In this document: in pieces, positions 32,393 to 41,643 of the stretch
Numbering within the stretch: the stretch's first letter is position 1
How the letters are laid out: each line of letters begins with the position of its first letter
Assembly: GCF_006442315.1 (NCBI RefSeq)
Contig: NZ_VFVY01000006.1
Coordinates: forward strand, 124,001-188,000
Length of the DNA: 64,000 bases
Direction of reading: 5' to 3'
From: Mesorhizobium sp. B2-3-4
GTDB lineage: Bacteria; Pseudomonadota; Alphaproteobacteria; Rhizobiales; Rhizobiaceae
Program-made: the position numbers and the translations under genes
Notes under the pieces: generated by a model
Seen by the model: only the letters and a program-made list of their open reading frames with translations
The model's database searches: none
What the model was told of the DNA's origin: nothing

Positions 32393-33637
32393 ATGCCTGC
32401 TGAAGGTTCGCGCGCCGTCAAACTCGCCCCGAAAAAGTGGCTCACCGTAGTCGGCATCGGCGAGGACGGTCTAGCGGGTCTGGGCGACGAGGCCAAGCGG
32501 CGGATCGCCGAGGCCGAATTCATCTTCGGCGGCAAGCGGCATCTGGCATTGGTAGCGGCCTTCGCCAAGGGCAAGCAGCGTCCCTGGCCGGTGCCTTTCG
32601 ACAGCGCCATGGCCGACGTGATGGCGCTTGCCGGCAGCAAGGTCTGCGTCCTCGCCTCCGGCGACCCGTTCTTCCACGGTGTCGGCGCCACCCTTGCCCG
32701 CAAGGTCAAGGCCGAGGAAATGCACGTCATCCCGGCGCCTTCGGCCATTTCGCTTGCCGCCGCGCGGCTCGGCTGGGCGCTGCAGGACATCGAGATTGTC
32801 TCCTTGCATGGCCGCCCGATCGACCTGATACGGCCGTTGCTGCAGCCGAGGGCGCATCTTCTGGCACTGACGTCGGACGCCGAGGCGCCGGCTGCGATTG
32901 CCCGCCTGCTCACCGCGCTTGATTTCGGCGCCTCGCGGCTGACGGTCCTGGAGGCTCTGGGCGGACCGAACGAAGACCGGCGCACGGCGCGCGCCGATGC
33001 CTTCGACCTCGAAAATATCAATCCGCTCAATGTTCTGGCCATCGAAATTGATTCGAATTCGCAGGCGCGCGTGCTGCCTTTGACGTCGGGACGTGCCGAC
33101 CATCTGTTCGAGCATGACGGCCAGATCACCAAGCACGATATCCGCGCCGTCACCCTGTCGGCGCTGGCACCGAGGCGCGGCGAATTGCTGTGGGATATTG
33201 GTGCCGGCTCAGGCTCCATCGGCATCGAATGGATGCTGGCGCATCCTTCGCTGCGCGCCATAGCCGTCGAGGCCGACCCGGCCCGCGCCGCCCGCATCGG
33301 CCACAACGCCGCTGCCTGCGGCGTTCCGGGCCTGGTGGTGGTCGAGGGCAGCGCGCCGAAAGCGCTGGCCAAGCTTGAGACGCCCGACGCGATCTTCATC
33401 GGCGGCGGCGGCAGCGATGCAGGCGTGCTGAACGCGGCCATCAAGGCGCTGCGTAGCGGCGGTCGTCTGGTCGCCAATGCGGTGACGCTCGAGATGGAAG
33501 CGCTACTTCTCGCCCAGCACAACAAACTTGGCGGCGATCTCACCCGCATCGCCATATCCCGGGTCGCTCCCGTCGGTTCGATGCAGGCCTGGCGGCCGGC
33601 CATGCCGGTCACGCAATGGAGCTGGGTGAAGCCATGA
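32393..33637 (+). CDS. cobL: Precorrin-6Y C5,15-methyltransferase (decarboxylating) CobL
   Basis: A 414-residue fusion of a CbiE-like tetrapyrrole methylase (about residues 15-210, LTVVGIGEDGLAGL and VLASGDPFFHGVG) and a CbiT-like class I methyltransferase (about residues 235-414, LLWDIGAGSGSIGIEWML and AIFIGGGGSDAGVLNAA). It methylates C-5 and C-15 and removes the acetate carboxyl at C-12. The length matches the 413-residue P. denitrificans enzyme. Its stop overlaps the start of cobE (ATGA). Confidence 0.96.
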   Translation: MPAEGSRAVKLAPKKWLTVVGIGEDGLAGLGDEAKRRIAEAEFIFGGKRHLALVAAFAKGKQRPWPVPFDSAMADVMALAGSKVCVLASGDPFFHGVGATLARKVKAEEMHVIPAPSAISLAAARLGWALQDIEIVSLHGRPIDLIRPLLQPRAHLLALTSDAEAPAAIARLLTALDFGASRLTVLEALGGPNEDRRTARADAFDLENINPLNVLAIEIDSNSQARVLPLTSGRADHLFEHDGQITKHDIRAVTLSALAPRRGELLWDIGAGSGSIGIEWMLAHPSLRAIAVEADPARAARIGHNAAACGVPGLVVVEGSAPKALAKLETPDAIFIGGGGSDAGVLNAAIKALRSGGRLVANAVTLEMEALLLAQHNKLGGDLTRIAISRVAPVGSMQAWRPAMPVTQWSWVKP

Positions 33638-34020
33638 TGGTCGCGGGCATCGGCAGCCGGAAAGGCGTGGATGTTGAAGATGTGCTCGCGGCGATCGAAA
33701 CCGCTCTCGAAGCGCATGGCCTGGCGATGACGGCTCTGTCGGCCTTGGCCACCGCCGCGCTGAAGAAGGATGAACAGGCGATCGCCGCCGCCGGCCGCGC
33801 GCTGAACCTTCCGGTCGTCATTGTCGATGACAAAGCCCTTCAGGCCGCCTCGCCGGCCACGCTCAGCCATTCCGAGCTCTCGCGGGACCTGGCCGGCACG
33901 CCATCGGTTTCCGAAGCATCGGCCCTCGCGGTGGCCGGCAAAGGCGCCAGGCTGCTTGGCCCCCGCACAGTGCTCGGCCCGGCCACCTGCGCCATCGCCA
34001 TCAGCGGAGACGCGTCATGA
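33634..34020 (+). CDS. cobE: CobE/CbiG C-terminal-like cobalamin biosynthesis protein
   Basis: A 128-residue protein of the CobE/CbiG C-terminal family. The signature [22 protein letters not shown] at the N-terminus and [23 protein letters not shown] at the C-terminus are typical. Its precise role in the aerobic pathway is not settled; CbiG, its anaerobic relative, opens the delta-lactone ring. It is coupled to cobL and cobM by ATGA overlaps at both ends. Confidence 0.9.
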   Translation: MMVAGIGSRKGVDVEDVLAAIETALEAHGLAMTALSALATAALKKDEQAIAAAGRALNLPVVIVDDKALQAASPATLSHSELSRDLAGTPSVSEASALAVAGKGARLLGPRTVLGPATCAIAISGDAS

Positions 34021-34781
34021 CTGTCCATTTCATCGGCGCCGGTCCGGGCGCCGCCGACCTCATCACGCTGCGCGGCGCAAAACTTCTGGCAAGCTGCCCG
34101 GTCTGCCTGCATGCCGGTTCGATCGTCGCGCCCGAATTGCTGCAACACTGTGCGCCCGGAACGAAACTGATCGACACTGCGCCGATGTCGCTCGACGAGA
34201 TCGAGGCAGCCTACGTCGAGGCTCACAAATCAGGCCACGATGTCGCCCGCCTGCACTCCGGCGACCTGTCGGTGTGGAGCGCCGTCGCCGAGCAAATCCG
34301 CCGGCTGGAAAAGCACGGCATCCCCTACACGCTGACGCCGGGCGTTCCTTCTTTCGCCGCCGCAGCCGCCGCACTGCGCCGCGAACTGACCATTCCCGAG
34401 GTCGCGCAGAGCCTGGTGCTGACGCGCGTCTCCGGTCGCGCCTCGAAAATGCCGCCGGGCGAAACCCTGGCCGGCTTCGGCCGCACCGGCGCCACGCTGG
34501 CCATTCATCTCGCCATCCACGCCATCGACCGCGTCGTCGCCGAACTGACGCCGCACTATGGCGGCGATTGCCCGGTCGCGATCGTCTTTCGCGCCTCCTG
34601 GCCGGACGAGCGCGTCCTGACCGGGACGCTGGCGACGATCGAGGCGCTGCTTGCCGCCGATCCGATGGAGCGGACGGCGCTGATCTTCGTCGGCCGCTCG
34701 CTGGCGGCGGAAGGTTTTGGCGAGAGTTCATTGTACGACGCGCACTATCAGCGGCGTTTTCGCGGACGGGACGGATTGTGA
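34017..34781 (+). CDS. cobM: Precorrin-4 C11-methyltransferase CobM
   Basis: A 254-residue SAM-dependent tetrapyrrole methylase that methylates C-11 to give precorrin-5. Motifs are [54 protein letters not shown] and [14 protein letters not shown]. The stop overlaps the GTG start of cobA (GTGA). Confidence 0.96.
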   Translation: MTVHFIGAGPGAADLITLRGAKLLASCPVCLHAGSIVAPELLQHCAPGTKLIDTAPMSLDEIEAAYVEAHKSGHDVARLHSGDLSVWSAVAEQIRRLEKHGIPYTLTPGVPSFAAAAAALRRELTIPEVAQSLVLTRVSGRASKMPPGETLAGFGRTGATLAIHLAIHAIDRVVAELTPHYGGDCPVAIVFRASWPDERVLTGTLATIEALLAADPMERTALIFVGRSLAAEGFGESSLYDAHYQRRFRGRDGL

Positions 34782-35596
34782 GCGGCAGCACCAATAAGAA
34801 CGGCGACAATGCCACGCTGCAGCAGGCGCTGGCGCGCCTGAACTTCAAGCCGCGCGCGCTTGAGCCTGGCCATGTCTGGCTGGCCGGCGCCGGCCCCGGC
34901 GACCCCGGCTGCCTGACCCTGGAGGTGCTGGCGGCGTTGGCGGAAGCCGATGCACTGGTCTACGACGCGCTGGTCTCCCCCGACGTCGTCGCCGTGGCGG
35001 CTAATGCAGAGCTGTTCTACGCGGGAAAACGCGGCGGCAAGCCGTCGATGAAGCAGGACGACATCACCGCGTTGCTGGTGCGGCTGGCGCGGGAGGGCCG
35101 TCGCGTCGTCAGGCTGAAAGGTGGCGATCCCTATATTTTCGGCCGCGGCGGCGAGGAAGCTTTGGCTCTCGTGCGGGAAAACATCCCTTTCCGCGTCCTC
35201 TCCGGCCTGACCTCGGGCCTCAGCGCGCTGGCGGCAACGGGCATCCCCGCCACCATGCGCGGCATCAACAAGGCTGTCATCTTGGCGACCGGCCATGCCG
35301 CTGGCACCGATGACGACATTGATTGGGCAGCAATTGCCCGCACCGGCCAGCCTGTCGTGGTCTATATGGGCATGGCCAATTTGCCTGTCATAGCGGCGGC
35401 CCTGCTCGAAGGTGGGTTGGCGCCGTCGACGCCGGCAGCGGTGATCGTCGCCGCGACGACACCGCAGGAGCAAACGCTGGTCGCCACGCTCGCCACCGTC
35501 GCCGAGGAGGCCGCCGCCGCCGGCCTCGCCTCGCCGGCTCTGATCGTCGTCGGCGGCATCGTCGCCATGCGCGCGGCATTGGCGGGGCAGGTATGA
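34778..35596 (+). CDS. cobA: Uroporphyrinogen-III C-methyltransferase CobA
   Basis: A 272-residue SUMT, which methylates uroporphyrinogen III at C-2 and C-7 to precorrin-2, the branch point to cobalamin and siroheme. The SAM motif [20 protein letters not shown], the signature [18 protein letters not shown] and [12 protein letters not shown] are present. It lacks the CysG oxidase/chelatase domain. The start is a GTG coupled to cobM, and its stop overlaps the cobB ATG. Confidence 0.95.
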   Translation: MSGSTNKNGDNATLQQALARLNFKPRALEPGHVWLAGAGPGDPGCLTLEVLAALAEADALVYDALVSPDVVAVAANAELFYAGKRGGKPSMKQDDITALLVRLAREGRRVVRLKGGDPYIFGRGGEEALALVRENIPFRVLSGLTSGLSALAATGIPATMRGINKAVILATGHAAGTDDDIDWAAIARTGQPVVVYMGMANLPVIAAALLEGGLAPSTPAAVIVAATTPQEQTLVATLATVAEEAAAAGLASPALIVVGGIVAMRAALAGQV

Positions 35597-36906
35597 CGGC
35601 GCGCGCGATCATCATCGGCGCGCCGCGTTCCGGCTCGGGCAAGACCAGCGTCACCATCGGCATTTTACGCGCGCTCACCCGGCGCGGCCTGAAGGTGCGC
35701 GGCGCCAAATCCGGCCCCGACTATATCGATCCTGGCTTCCATACCGCCGCTACAGGCCTGTCCGGCGTCAATCTCGACAGCTGGGCGATGTCGCCGTCGC
35801 TCCTCAATGCCCTGGCGGCACAACAGGCCCACGACACAGATTTCGTCATCCTCGAAAGCGCCATGGGCCTGTTCGACGGCATCCCCGCGCCTTCGGGACG
35901 CACCGGTTCGGCCGCCGATCTGGCGCGCCTTTACGGCTTGCCCGTGCTGCTGGTGCTCGACGTGTCGGGCCAGTCGACCACGGCGGCGGCCGTCGCCAAG
36001 GGCTTTGCCACTTACGATCCGGATGTGCGCATGGCCGGCGTGGTGCTGAACCGGCTGGGCAGCGAGCGCCACCGCCGGCTCTCCGGCGATGCCATCGAGG
36101 CGACCGGCCTGCCGGTGGTCGGCGCCATCCTGCGCGACCCCACGCTGAACCTGCCCGAGCGCCATCTCGGCCTCGTCCAGGCCGGCGAATATGACGACCT
36201 GATGGCGCATCTCGACCGTCTGGCCGACATGGTCGAAAAATCCCTCGATCTTGACGCAGTGATGGAATTGGCGACACCGCTCGCTCCGGCCGCGGGCGAG
36301 TTCGCAGATGCCTTGCCGCCGCCCGGTCAACGCATCGCGCTGGCCGAGGATGCCGCCTTCACCTTCCTCTACCCGCATGTCGCCGCCTGTTGGCGCAAGG
36401 CAGGCGCCGAAATCGTTCCGTTCTCGCCGCTCGCCGACGAAGCGCCGCGCGAGGATTGCGATGTCTGCTGGCTGCCCGGCGGCTACCCCGAGCTGCATGC
36501 CGGACGCCTTGCCGGGGCGCAGGCTTTCAAGGCCGGCACAGCACGATTTGCCGTGACAAAGCCGGTCCATGGCGAGTGCGGCGGCTTCATGGTGCTGGGC
36601 GAAGCGCTGGAGGACGCCGAAGGCGTGACGCACAAGATGCTCGGCCTGCTCGGCCACTCGACCAGCTTCGCCAAGCGGAAGATGAACCTCGGCTACCGCG
36701 AGGCGCGGCTGCGCGCCAGCTGTCCGCTGGGTCCCGCAGGCGCGTCGATCCGAGGCCACGAATTCCACTATGCGCAGATGATTGCGACCGGCAATGACGA
36801 GCCGCTGGCCGACCTCGCCGACGGCCAGGGTAATCCGATCGGCGCTTCCGGCTACCGGCGCGGCCATGTCAGCGGCACCTTCTTTCATGCGATTGCGAGG
36901 AGCTAG
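35593..36906 (+). CDS. cobB: Hydrogenobyrinate a,c-diamide synthase CobB
   Basis: A 437-residue glutamine-dependent amidotransferase that amidates the a and c side chains before cobalt insertion. The N-terminal dethiobiotin-synthetase-like P-loop IIGAPRSGSGKTSVTIG is at residues 6-22, followed by AKSGPDYIDPGFH. The C-terminal class I glutamine amidotransferase-like domain has CWLPGGYPELHAG and the nucleophile in HGECGGFMVLG, ending with the His in SGTFFHAIARS. It is translationally coupled to cobA. Confidence 0.96.
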   Translation: MTARAIIIGAPRSGSGKTSVTIGILRALTRRGLKVRGAKSGPDYIDPGFHTAATGLSGVNLDSWAMSPSLLNALAAQQAHDTDFVILESAMGLFDGIPAPSGRTGSAADLARLYGLPVLLVLDVSGQSTTAAAVAKGFATYDPDVRMAGVVLNRLGSERHRRLSGDAIEATGLPVVGAILRDPTLNLPERHLGLVQAGEYDDLMAHLDRLADMVEKSLDLDAVMELATPLAPAAGEFADALPPPGQRIALAEDAAFTFLYPHVAACWRKAGAEIVPFSPLADEAPREDCDVCWLPGGYPELHAGRLAGAQAFKAGTARFAVTKPVHGECGGFMVLGEALEDAEGVTHKMLGLLGHSTSFAKRKMNLGYREARLRASCPLGPAGASIRGHEFHYAQMIATGNDEPLADLADGQGNPIGASGYRRGHVSGTFFHAIARS

Positions 36907-37692
36907 ATGATGAAGCTCCCCAAAATCACCCTGTCGCCTCGGCAAGTCCTCGACGACGTCGCGCTCTGCCTGGTCTTCTTCACCCGCCTGCCGCTGCCTG
37001 TCTTCGACTTTCGCGGCCGCAGCCTCGCCGCCGCGATCTGGTCCGCCCCTTTTACCGGCCTTGTCGTCGGCCTGATCGGCGCGATCGTCTTTGCCACGGC
37101 GGAACGGTTTGGCCTCGCCATAGGACCGGCCGCCGCCCTTGCCCTTGTCGCAACCGTGCTCACCACGGGCTGTCTGCACGAGGATGGACTGTCTGACGTC
37201 GCCGACGGCTTCGGCGGCGGCAAGTCGCGCGGACGCAAGCTCGAGATCATGCGCGACAGCCGCATCGGCGCCTATGGCGCCATGGCGCTGGCCTTGTCAC
37301 TGCTGATCCGCTGGAGCGCTCTGTCGGAGCTTACCGACCCCACGCAGGCCCTCTTCGCCCTGGTGGCCGCGCATGCGGCATCACGTGGCGTGCTCGGCGC
37401 CTTCATGCATGTGTTGCCGCCGGCCCGCTCGGATGGCCTGTCGGCGGGCGCCGGCACCGTCTCGCTCGAAACGGCCATCGCCGGCGCCGTGCTCGGCGCA
37501 ATCCCGCTTCTCCTGCTTGGCCCCGGCGGCGCCATCGCCGCGCTCATCTTGCTTGCCCTTTTGTTTGCCGCCTTCCACGCGCTTTGCCTCAACCAGATCG
37601 ATGGCCAGACCGGCGACACGATCGGCGCCTTGCAGCAGTTGAGCGAAATCGCCGTGCTCCTCGTCGCATCCGTCGCGCTTTCCTCGACCTGA
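36907..37692 (+). CDS. cobV: Adenosylcobinamide-GDP ribazoletransferase (CobV; CobS in enteric nomenclature)
   Basis: A 261-residue polytopic membrane enzyme that joins adenosylcobinamide-GDP and alpha-ribazole to complete cobalamin. The family motif TTGCLHEDGLSDVADGFGGGKSRGRKLEIMRDSRIGAYG is complete, including the acidic metal-binding cluster. Five to six hydrophobic helices are visible. It starts immediately after the cobB stop codon. Confidence 0.95.
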   Translation: MMKLPKITLSPRQVLDDVALCLVFFTRLPLPVFDFRGRSLAAAIWSAPFTGLVVGLIGAIVFATAERFGLAIGPAAALALVATVLTTGCLHEDGLSDVADGFGGGKSRGRKLEIMRDSRIGAYGAMALALSLLIRWSALSELTDPTQALFALVAAHAASRGVLGAFMHVLPPARSDGLSAGAGTVSLETAIAGAVLGAIPLLLLGPGGAIAALILLALLFAAFHALCLNQIDGQTGDTIGALQQLSEIAVLLVASVALSST

Positions 37693-37716
37693 TTCACTTT
37701 CGGAGATCTCGCCCTC

Positions 37717-38727
37717 ATGTCTTTCAAATCCCTCGCTGAACTGCGCGCCGCCTGTCTCGACCTGCCCGCCGGCAGCGATGCGGCGGCCGATGCCGTCGCC
37801 CGCCGACAGGACACGCTGACCAAGCCGCAAGGCAGTCTCGGCAAGCTCGAATCGATCGCCGCCTGGCTGGCGCGCTGGCAGGGCCGCGACATGCCCAGGC
37901 TCGATCGGGTGAAAGTCTTCGTCTTCGCCGGCAATCACGGCGTCACCGCGCAGGGCGTATCCGCCTACCCTTCGGAAGTTACCGTGCAGATGGTGGCGAA
38001 TTTCGCCGGCGGCGGCGCCGCCATCAACCAACTCGCCCGCGGCGCCGGCGCCGAACTCGATGTCATCCCGCTCGATCTCGACCGGCCAACCGGCGATTTC
38101 ACGCAGACGGAAGCAATGGACGAGAACGCCTTCCTCGCCGCGGTTTCCACCGGCTATGACGCGGTGAGCAAAGACCTCGACCTCGTCTGCTTCGGCGAAA
38201 TGGGCATCGGCAACACCACGCCGGCCGCCGCGATTTCGGCCGCCCTGTTCGGCGGCGGCGCGCAAAAGTGGACCGGACGCGGCACCGGCGTCGACGATGC
38301 CGGCCTGAAGCGCAAGGTTGTCGCCATCGAAGCCGGCCTGAAGCGCCACGCCGCCGCCCTGGCCGATCCGCTGGGGATCGCCGCGACACTTGGCGGCCGC
38401 GAACTCGCCGCCATCTTCGGCGCCACGCTGGCCGCCCGTCATCACGGCATCCCCGTGCTGCTCGACGGCTTCGTCTGCACCGCCGCCGCCGCCCCGCTGG
38501 CCAAGCTGCACCCGACCGGCCTCGCCCACACCATCGCGGCTCACGTCTCGGCAGAATCGGGCCATCGCGGCCTGCTCGAAGCGCTCGGCCTGCCGCCACT
38601 GCTCGATCTCGGTATGCGGCTCGGCGAAGGCTCCGGCGCCTGCGTGGCGGTCAACATCGTCCGCTCGGCGCTGGAATGCCATGCGAAGATGGCGAGCTTT
38701 GCCGAGGCGGGTGTTTCGAAAAAATGA
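37717..38727 (+). CDS. cobU: Nicotinate-nucleotide--dimethylbenzimidazole phosphoribosyltransferase (CobU; CobT in enteric nomenclature)
   Basis: A 336-residue enzyme that makes alpha-ribazole phosphate for the lower loop. Signatures are RQDTLTKPQGSLGKLE, VFAGNHGVTAQGVSAYP, FGEMGIGNTTPAAAISAAL, and the catalytic Glu region LGMRLGEGSGACVAVNIVRSALE. It follows cobV after 24 nt with a GGAGAT ribosome-binding site, completing the lower-loop pair. Confidence 0.96.
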   Translation: MSFKSLAELRAACLDLPAGSDAAADAVARRQDTLTKPQGSLGKLESIAAWLARWQGRDMPRLDRVKVFVFAGNHGVTAQGVSAYPSEVTVQMVANFAGGGAAINQLARGAGAELDVIPLDLDRPTGDFTQTEAMDENAFLAAVSTGYDAVSKDLDLVCFGEMGIGNTTPAAAISAALFGGGAQKWTGRGTGVDDAGLKRKVVAIEAGLKRHAAALADPLGIAATLGGRELAAIFGATLAARHHGIPVLLDGFVCTAAAAPLAKLHPTGLAHTIAAHVSAESGHRGLLEALGLPPLLDLGMRLGEGSGACVAVNIVRSALECHAKMASFAEAGVSKK

Positions 38728-38746
38728 CCCGCCGGACTGCGGCAAG

Positions 38747-39079
38747 ATGAGAAAATTTCACCCTGCCTATTCCGCGGCCCATATCCTTGTTGGAACCGGC
38801 GCCGCTCTTTGGCATGGCGGATATGCCGGTTACGGCGTGATGGAGACCGCGATTCTGGTCCCCTTTCTGATCTTTTTCTGGTGGCTCGTCAGCGATTTCT
38901 CAGGCGGCGAGGGCGGAACCGCCAGAGAAGGTGTGGCCACGAAAAAAGGGAATTGCCTTTCGATTGCGACGGTTTCTGAGCCAAATCTCTGGATCCGGCT
39001 AATCCACGACATAGTGGGATTCGGAGCAGGCTTGGCGAGCTTCGGCGGCGGAACAAGGTCCGGATCGCCGCGTTTCTGA
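38747..39079 (+). CDS. Small hypothetical membrane protein
   Basis: A 110-residue protein of unknown family. Residues 8-48 hold two hydrophobic stretches (AHILVGTGAALW and METAILVPFLIFFWWLV) that could be membrane helices. The second half is Gly/Ser-rich and less gene-like. It starts 19 nt after cobU and may be co-transcribed, but I see no link to cobalamin. The C-terminal part could be read-through of intergenic sequence. Confidence 0.45.
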   Translation: MRKFHPAYSAAHILVGTGAALWHGGYAGYGVMETAILVPFLIFFWWLVSDFSGGEGGTAREGVATKKGNCLSIATVSEPNLWIRLIHDIVGFGAGLASFGGGTRSGSPRF

Positions 39080-39102
39080 GCGCGGTTCGGAGGACCCATT
39101 GC

Positions 39103-40359
39103 ATGAGCGGATCTGCGACGCCGGCAGCGCCCCAGGTGGTTTGGCCTCTTCAACTCCTGAATTTCTTCATGGCCGATGCGCAGGCCGGCATCGGACCCTT
39201 TCTCGGCGTCTTCCTGCTGGCGCATGGCTGGGAAAGCGGGGCCATCGGCACGGTCATGACCATCGGCGGCGTGGCCGGCATGCTGATGACCACGCCGGCC
39301 GGCGCCTTGGTCGACACGACCGTACACAAGCGCCTTTATGTCGTCATGCCCTGCCTGTGCGTCATCCTCGCCTCGGCCATCATCCTGGTCTCGCAGCAAT
39401 TCTGGCTCGTCGCCGCTTCGCAGGTGGCAACCGCGATTGCGGGAGCTGCGATCGGCCCGGCCATGGCAGGCATCACGCTGGGCATGGTGAACCAGCGCGG
39501 CTTCAACCGCCAGAACGGCCGCAACCAGGCCTTCAATCATGCCGGCAATGTGGTTGGTGCGGGGCTTTCCGGCTATCTCGGCTGGCGCTTCGGCTTCACC
39601 GCGGTCTTCGCGCTTGCCGCGATCTTCGGCGTCCTGTCGATCATTTCCGTCTGGTGCATTCCCGCCAGTTCCATCGACCATCGCGTCGCACGAGGAATGA
39701 AGGAAGGCGGCGCCGCGACTGTTCCTGTCAGCGGATACCAGGTGCTGGTCGAGTGCCGGCCGCTTCTGGTGCTGGCGGCGGCATTGGCACTCTTCCATCT
39801 GGGGAACGGCGCGATGCTGCCGCTCTACGGGTTGGCGGTGGTCGACAAGACCGAAGCCGACCCGGCTGGCTTTGTCGCCGTCACCATCGTGGTTGCGCAA
39901 GCGGTCATGATCGTGGTGTCGCTGCTAGCCATGCGGCTGGCCGAGACACGCGGCTACTGGCTCGTCCTGCTGATATCTTTTGCCGCCCTGCCCCTGCGCG
40001 GCGTGATCGCGGCGCATTCCATGTCGACCTGGGGTGTCTATCCCGTACAGGCCCTTGACGGCATCGGTGCCGGCTTGCAAGGCGTCGCGGTTCCCGGCCT
40101 TGTGGCCAGGCTCCTCAACGGCACTGGCCGCATCAACGTCGGCCAGGGCGCCGTAATGACAGTGCAAGGGCTCGGCGCATCGCTGAGCCCCGCACTCGGC
40201 GGCTGGATCGCGCAGGAGATGGGCTACGGCCCGGCATTCCTGATTCTTGGCGGCTTCGCCCTGGGCTCGATCGGACTCTGGCTGGCCTTTGCCGCGCTTT
40301 TGGGTCCCGCCTGCGCTTCCATGCCGGCGACAACGGCACCGGTTGAGATGAACGGATAA
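39103..40359 (+). CDS. MFS transporter
   Basis: A 418-residue polytopic protein with about 12 hydrophobic helices in two bundles, as in major facilitator superfamily carriers. Helix 2-3 loop residues VDTTVHKR and the mid-protein loop HRVARGMKEGG separate the halves. The ATG has GGAGGA about 10 nt upstream. The substrate cannot be read from the sequence and the neighbours give no clue. Confidence 0.88.
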   Translation: MSGSATPAAPQVVWPLQLLNFFMADAQAGIGPFLGVFLLAHGWESGAIGTVMTIGGVAGMLMTTPAGALVDTTVHKRLYVVMPCLCVILASAIILVSQQFWLVAASQVATAIAGAAIGPAMAGITLGMVNQRGFNRQNGRNQAFNHAGNVVGAGLSGYLGWRFGFTAVFALAAIFGVLSIISVWCIPASSIDHRVARGMKEGGAATVPVSGYQVLVECRPLLVLAAALALFHLGNGAMLPLYGLAVVDKTEADPAGFVAVTIVVAQAVMIVVSLLAMRLAETRGYWLVLLISFAALPLRGVIAAHSMSTWGVYPVQALDGIGAGLQGVAVPGLVARLLNGTGRINVGQGAVMTVQGLGASLSPALGGWIAQEMGYGPAFLILGGFALGSIGLWLAFAALLGPACASMPATTAPVEMNG

Positions 40360-40428
40360 CGCAACCGGCCCGAGACGCGCCAAACGCATCTCGCTTTCAG
40401 GGTCTTTCCACCAAGTCTTCCAGGAATT

Positions 40429-40504
<76 letters not shown>

Positions 40505-40633
40505 ACTCGGCCGGCAAAAACCGGCGTTGGCGGGCATATAGCCGCCGATACCGGTCCTGTCCAGCCCCGCCGGAATCATTTCCCGACAAATCTCACCGAG
40601 GGCCTCATTATCGCTCGGCGCGGCCCAGGTGCA

Positions 40634-41542
40634 TCAGACGAACAGCTTGCCTTCCGCCACCTTGACCGCGTTGCCGCCAATGCGCGCGGAAGCCAGTTTT
40701 CCGGCCTTTACGGTCAGTTCGAGGCGGATGCGCGATGGCCGGCCCATTTCCAGCCCCTGCTCGATCCAAAGCTGCGAGGTCCCGTCCGTCGGCGCGTCGA
40801 AATGCATGATGGCGCCGGCAAAGGCAGCGGCCGCCGAACCCGTGGCCGGGTCCTCGTAGGACGGCGTGCCCGGGACGATCATGCGCACGTGGAAGGCGCT
40901 TTCGTGGTTCACCGTCTCGCGGCAGTAGACATAGGGGCTGGCGAAAGCCCACTCGCTCTTGCGCGGCGCCAGTTCCGACCAGGCCTGGTTGTCCAGGCGG
41001 ATCCGGCCCGCCGCTTCCAGATTGGCGACCGGGATGGTCACATAAGGCACGCCCGCCGACCAGAACGAGACGCGGTGATTCTCAAAGCCGATTTCGTGCG
41101 GCGCCAGGCCAAGCGCGGCGCCGATGGCCGTGGGATCGGCTTCGAGCTTCAGCGGCTCGGGCAGTTTCGCTAGGTCGAATTCGGCGAAGGTGGCGCCATC
41201 GTGCCGGCTCACCGCGCAGCGCACAGGGCCGATATTTTCCTCCAGCACGAAGATGCCGGCACCGCCCTCGCCGGCCAGTTCCGCCAGCGCGATCGCCGAG
41301 CCGACGGTCGGATGCCCGGCGAACGGCATTTCATAATCGGGCGTGAAGATGCGGATGCGGTTTTTATGCCTGGGATCGTCCGGCGGCAGCACAAAGACAG
41401 ATTCGGACAGGTTGAATTCGCGCGCGATGGCCTGCATCGCCGGCGTATCCAGTCCCTTGCTGTCCAGCACGACGGCCAGCGGGTTGCCGGCCAGTCGCTC
41501 GGTCGTAAACACATCGTAAAGCAAGTAATTCCGGGTTTGCAT
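40634..41542 (-). CDS. PhzF family protein
   Basis: A 302-residue member of the PhzF/diaminopimelate-epimerase-like fold family. The N-terminal motif YDVFTTERLAGNPLAVV, the probable catalytic Glu E47 in NLSESVFVLP, and PDYEMPFAGHPTVGSA are typical. The C-terminal half repeats the fold with EDPATGSAAAAFAG. The ATG at 41542 gives the usual family start. There is no phenazine gene nearby, so the substrate is unknown; many relatives act as isomerases. Confidence 0.92.
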   Translation of the reverse strand: MQTRNYLLYDVFTTERLAGNPLAVVLDSKGLDTPAMQAIAREFNLSESVFVLPPDDPRHKNRIRIFTPDYEMPFAGHPTVGSAIALAELAGEGGAGIFVLEENIGPVRCAVSRHDGATFAEFDLAKLPEPLKLEADPTAIGAALGLAPHEIGFENHRVSFWSAGVPYVTIPVANLEAAGRIRLDNQAWSELAPRKSEWAFASPYVYCRETVNHESAFHVRMIVPGTPSYEDPATGSAAAAFAGAIMHFDAPTDGTSQLWIEQGLEMGRPSRIRLELTVKAGKLASARIGGNAVKVAEGKLFV

Positions 41543-41643
41543 TCCTGCCTCATTCCCAACATGGGCGAAATTTAATTTGATATTCGAACCATCAAGCCTG
41601 ATCTGTGCACAGATAGGGACATTGCGCATTATAGGGGTCTGGC

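Noticed and set aside
31624..33870. A 748-codon minus-strand frame as a CobK fusion protein
   Set aside because: Only the last 255 codons match CobK. The upstream part is antisense to cobL and cobE and has no domain signal.
38930..39079. A second gene or pseudogene after the small membrane protein
   Set aside because: Neither strand gave a recognisable domain or a supported start; it was left as the tail of the hypothetical protein at 38747.
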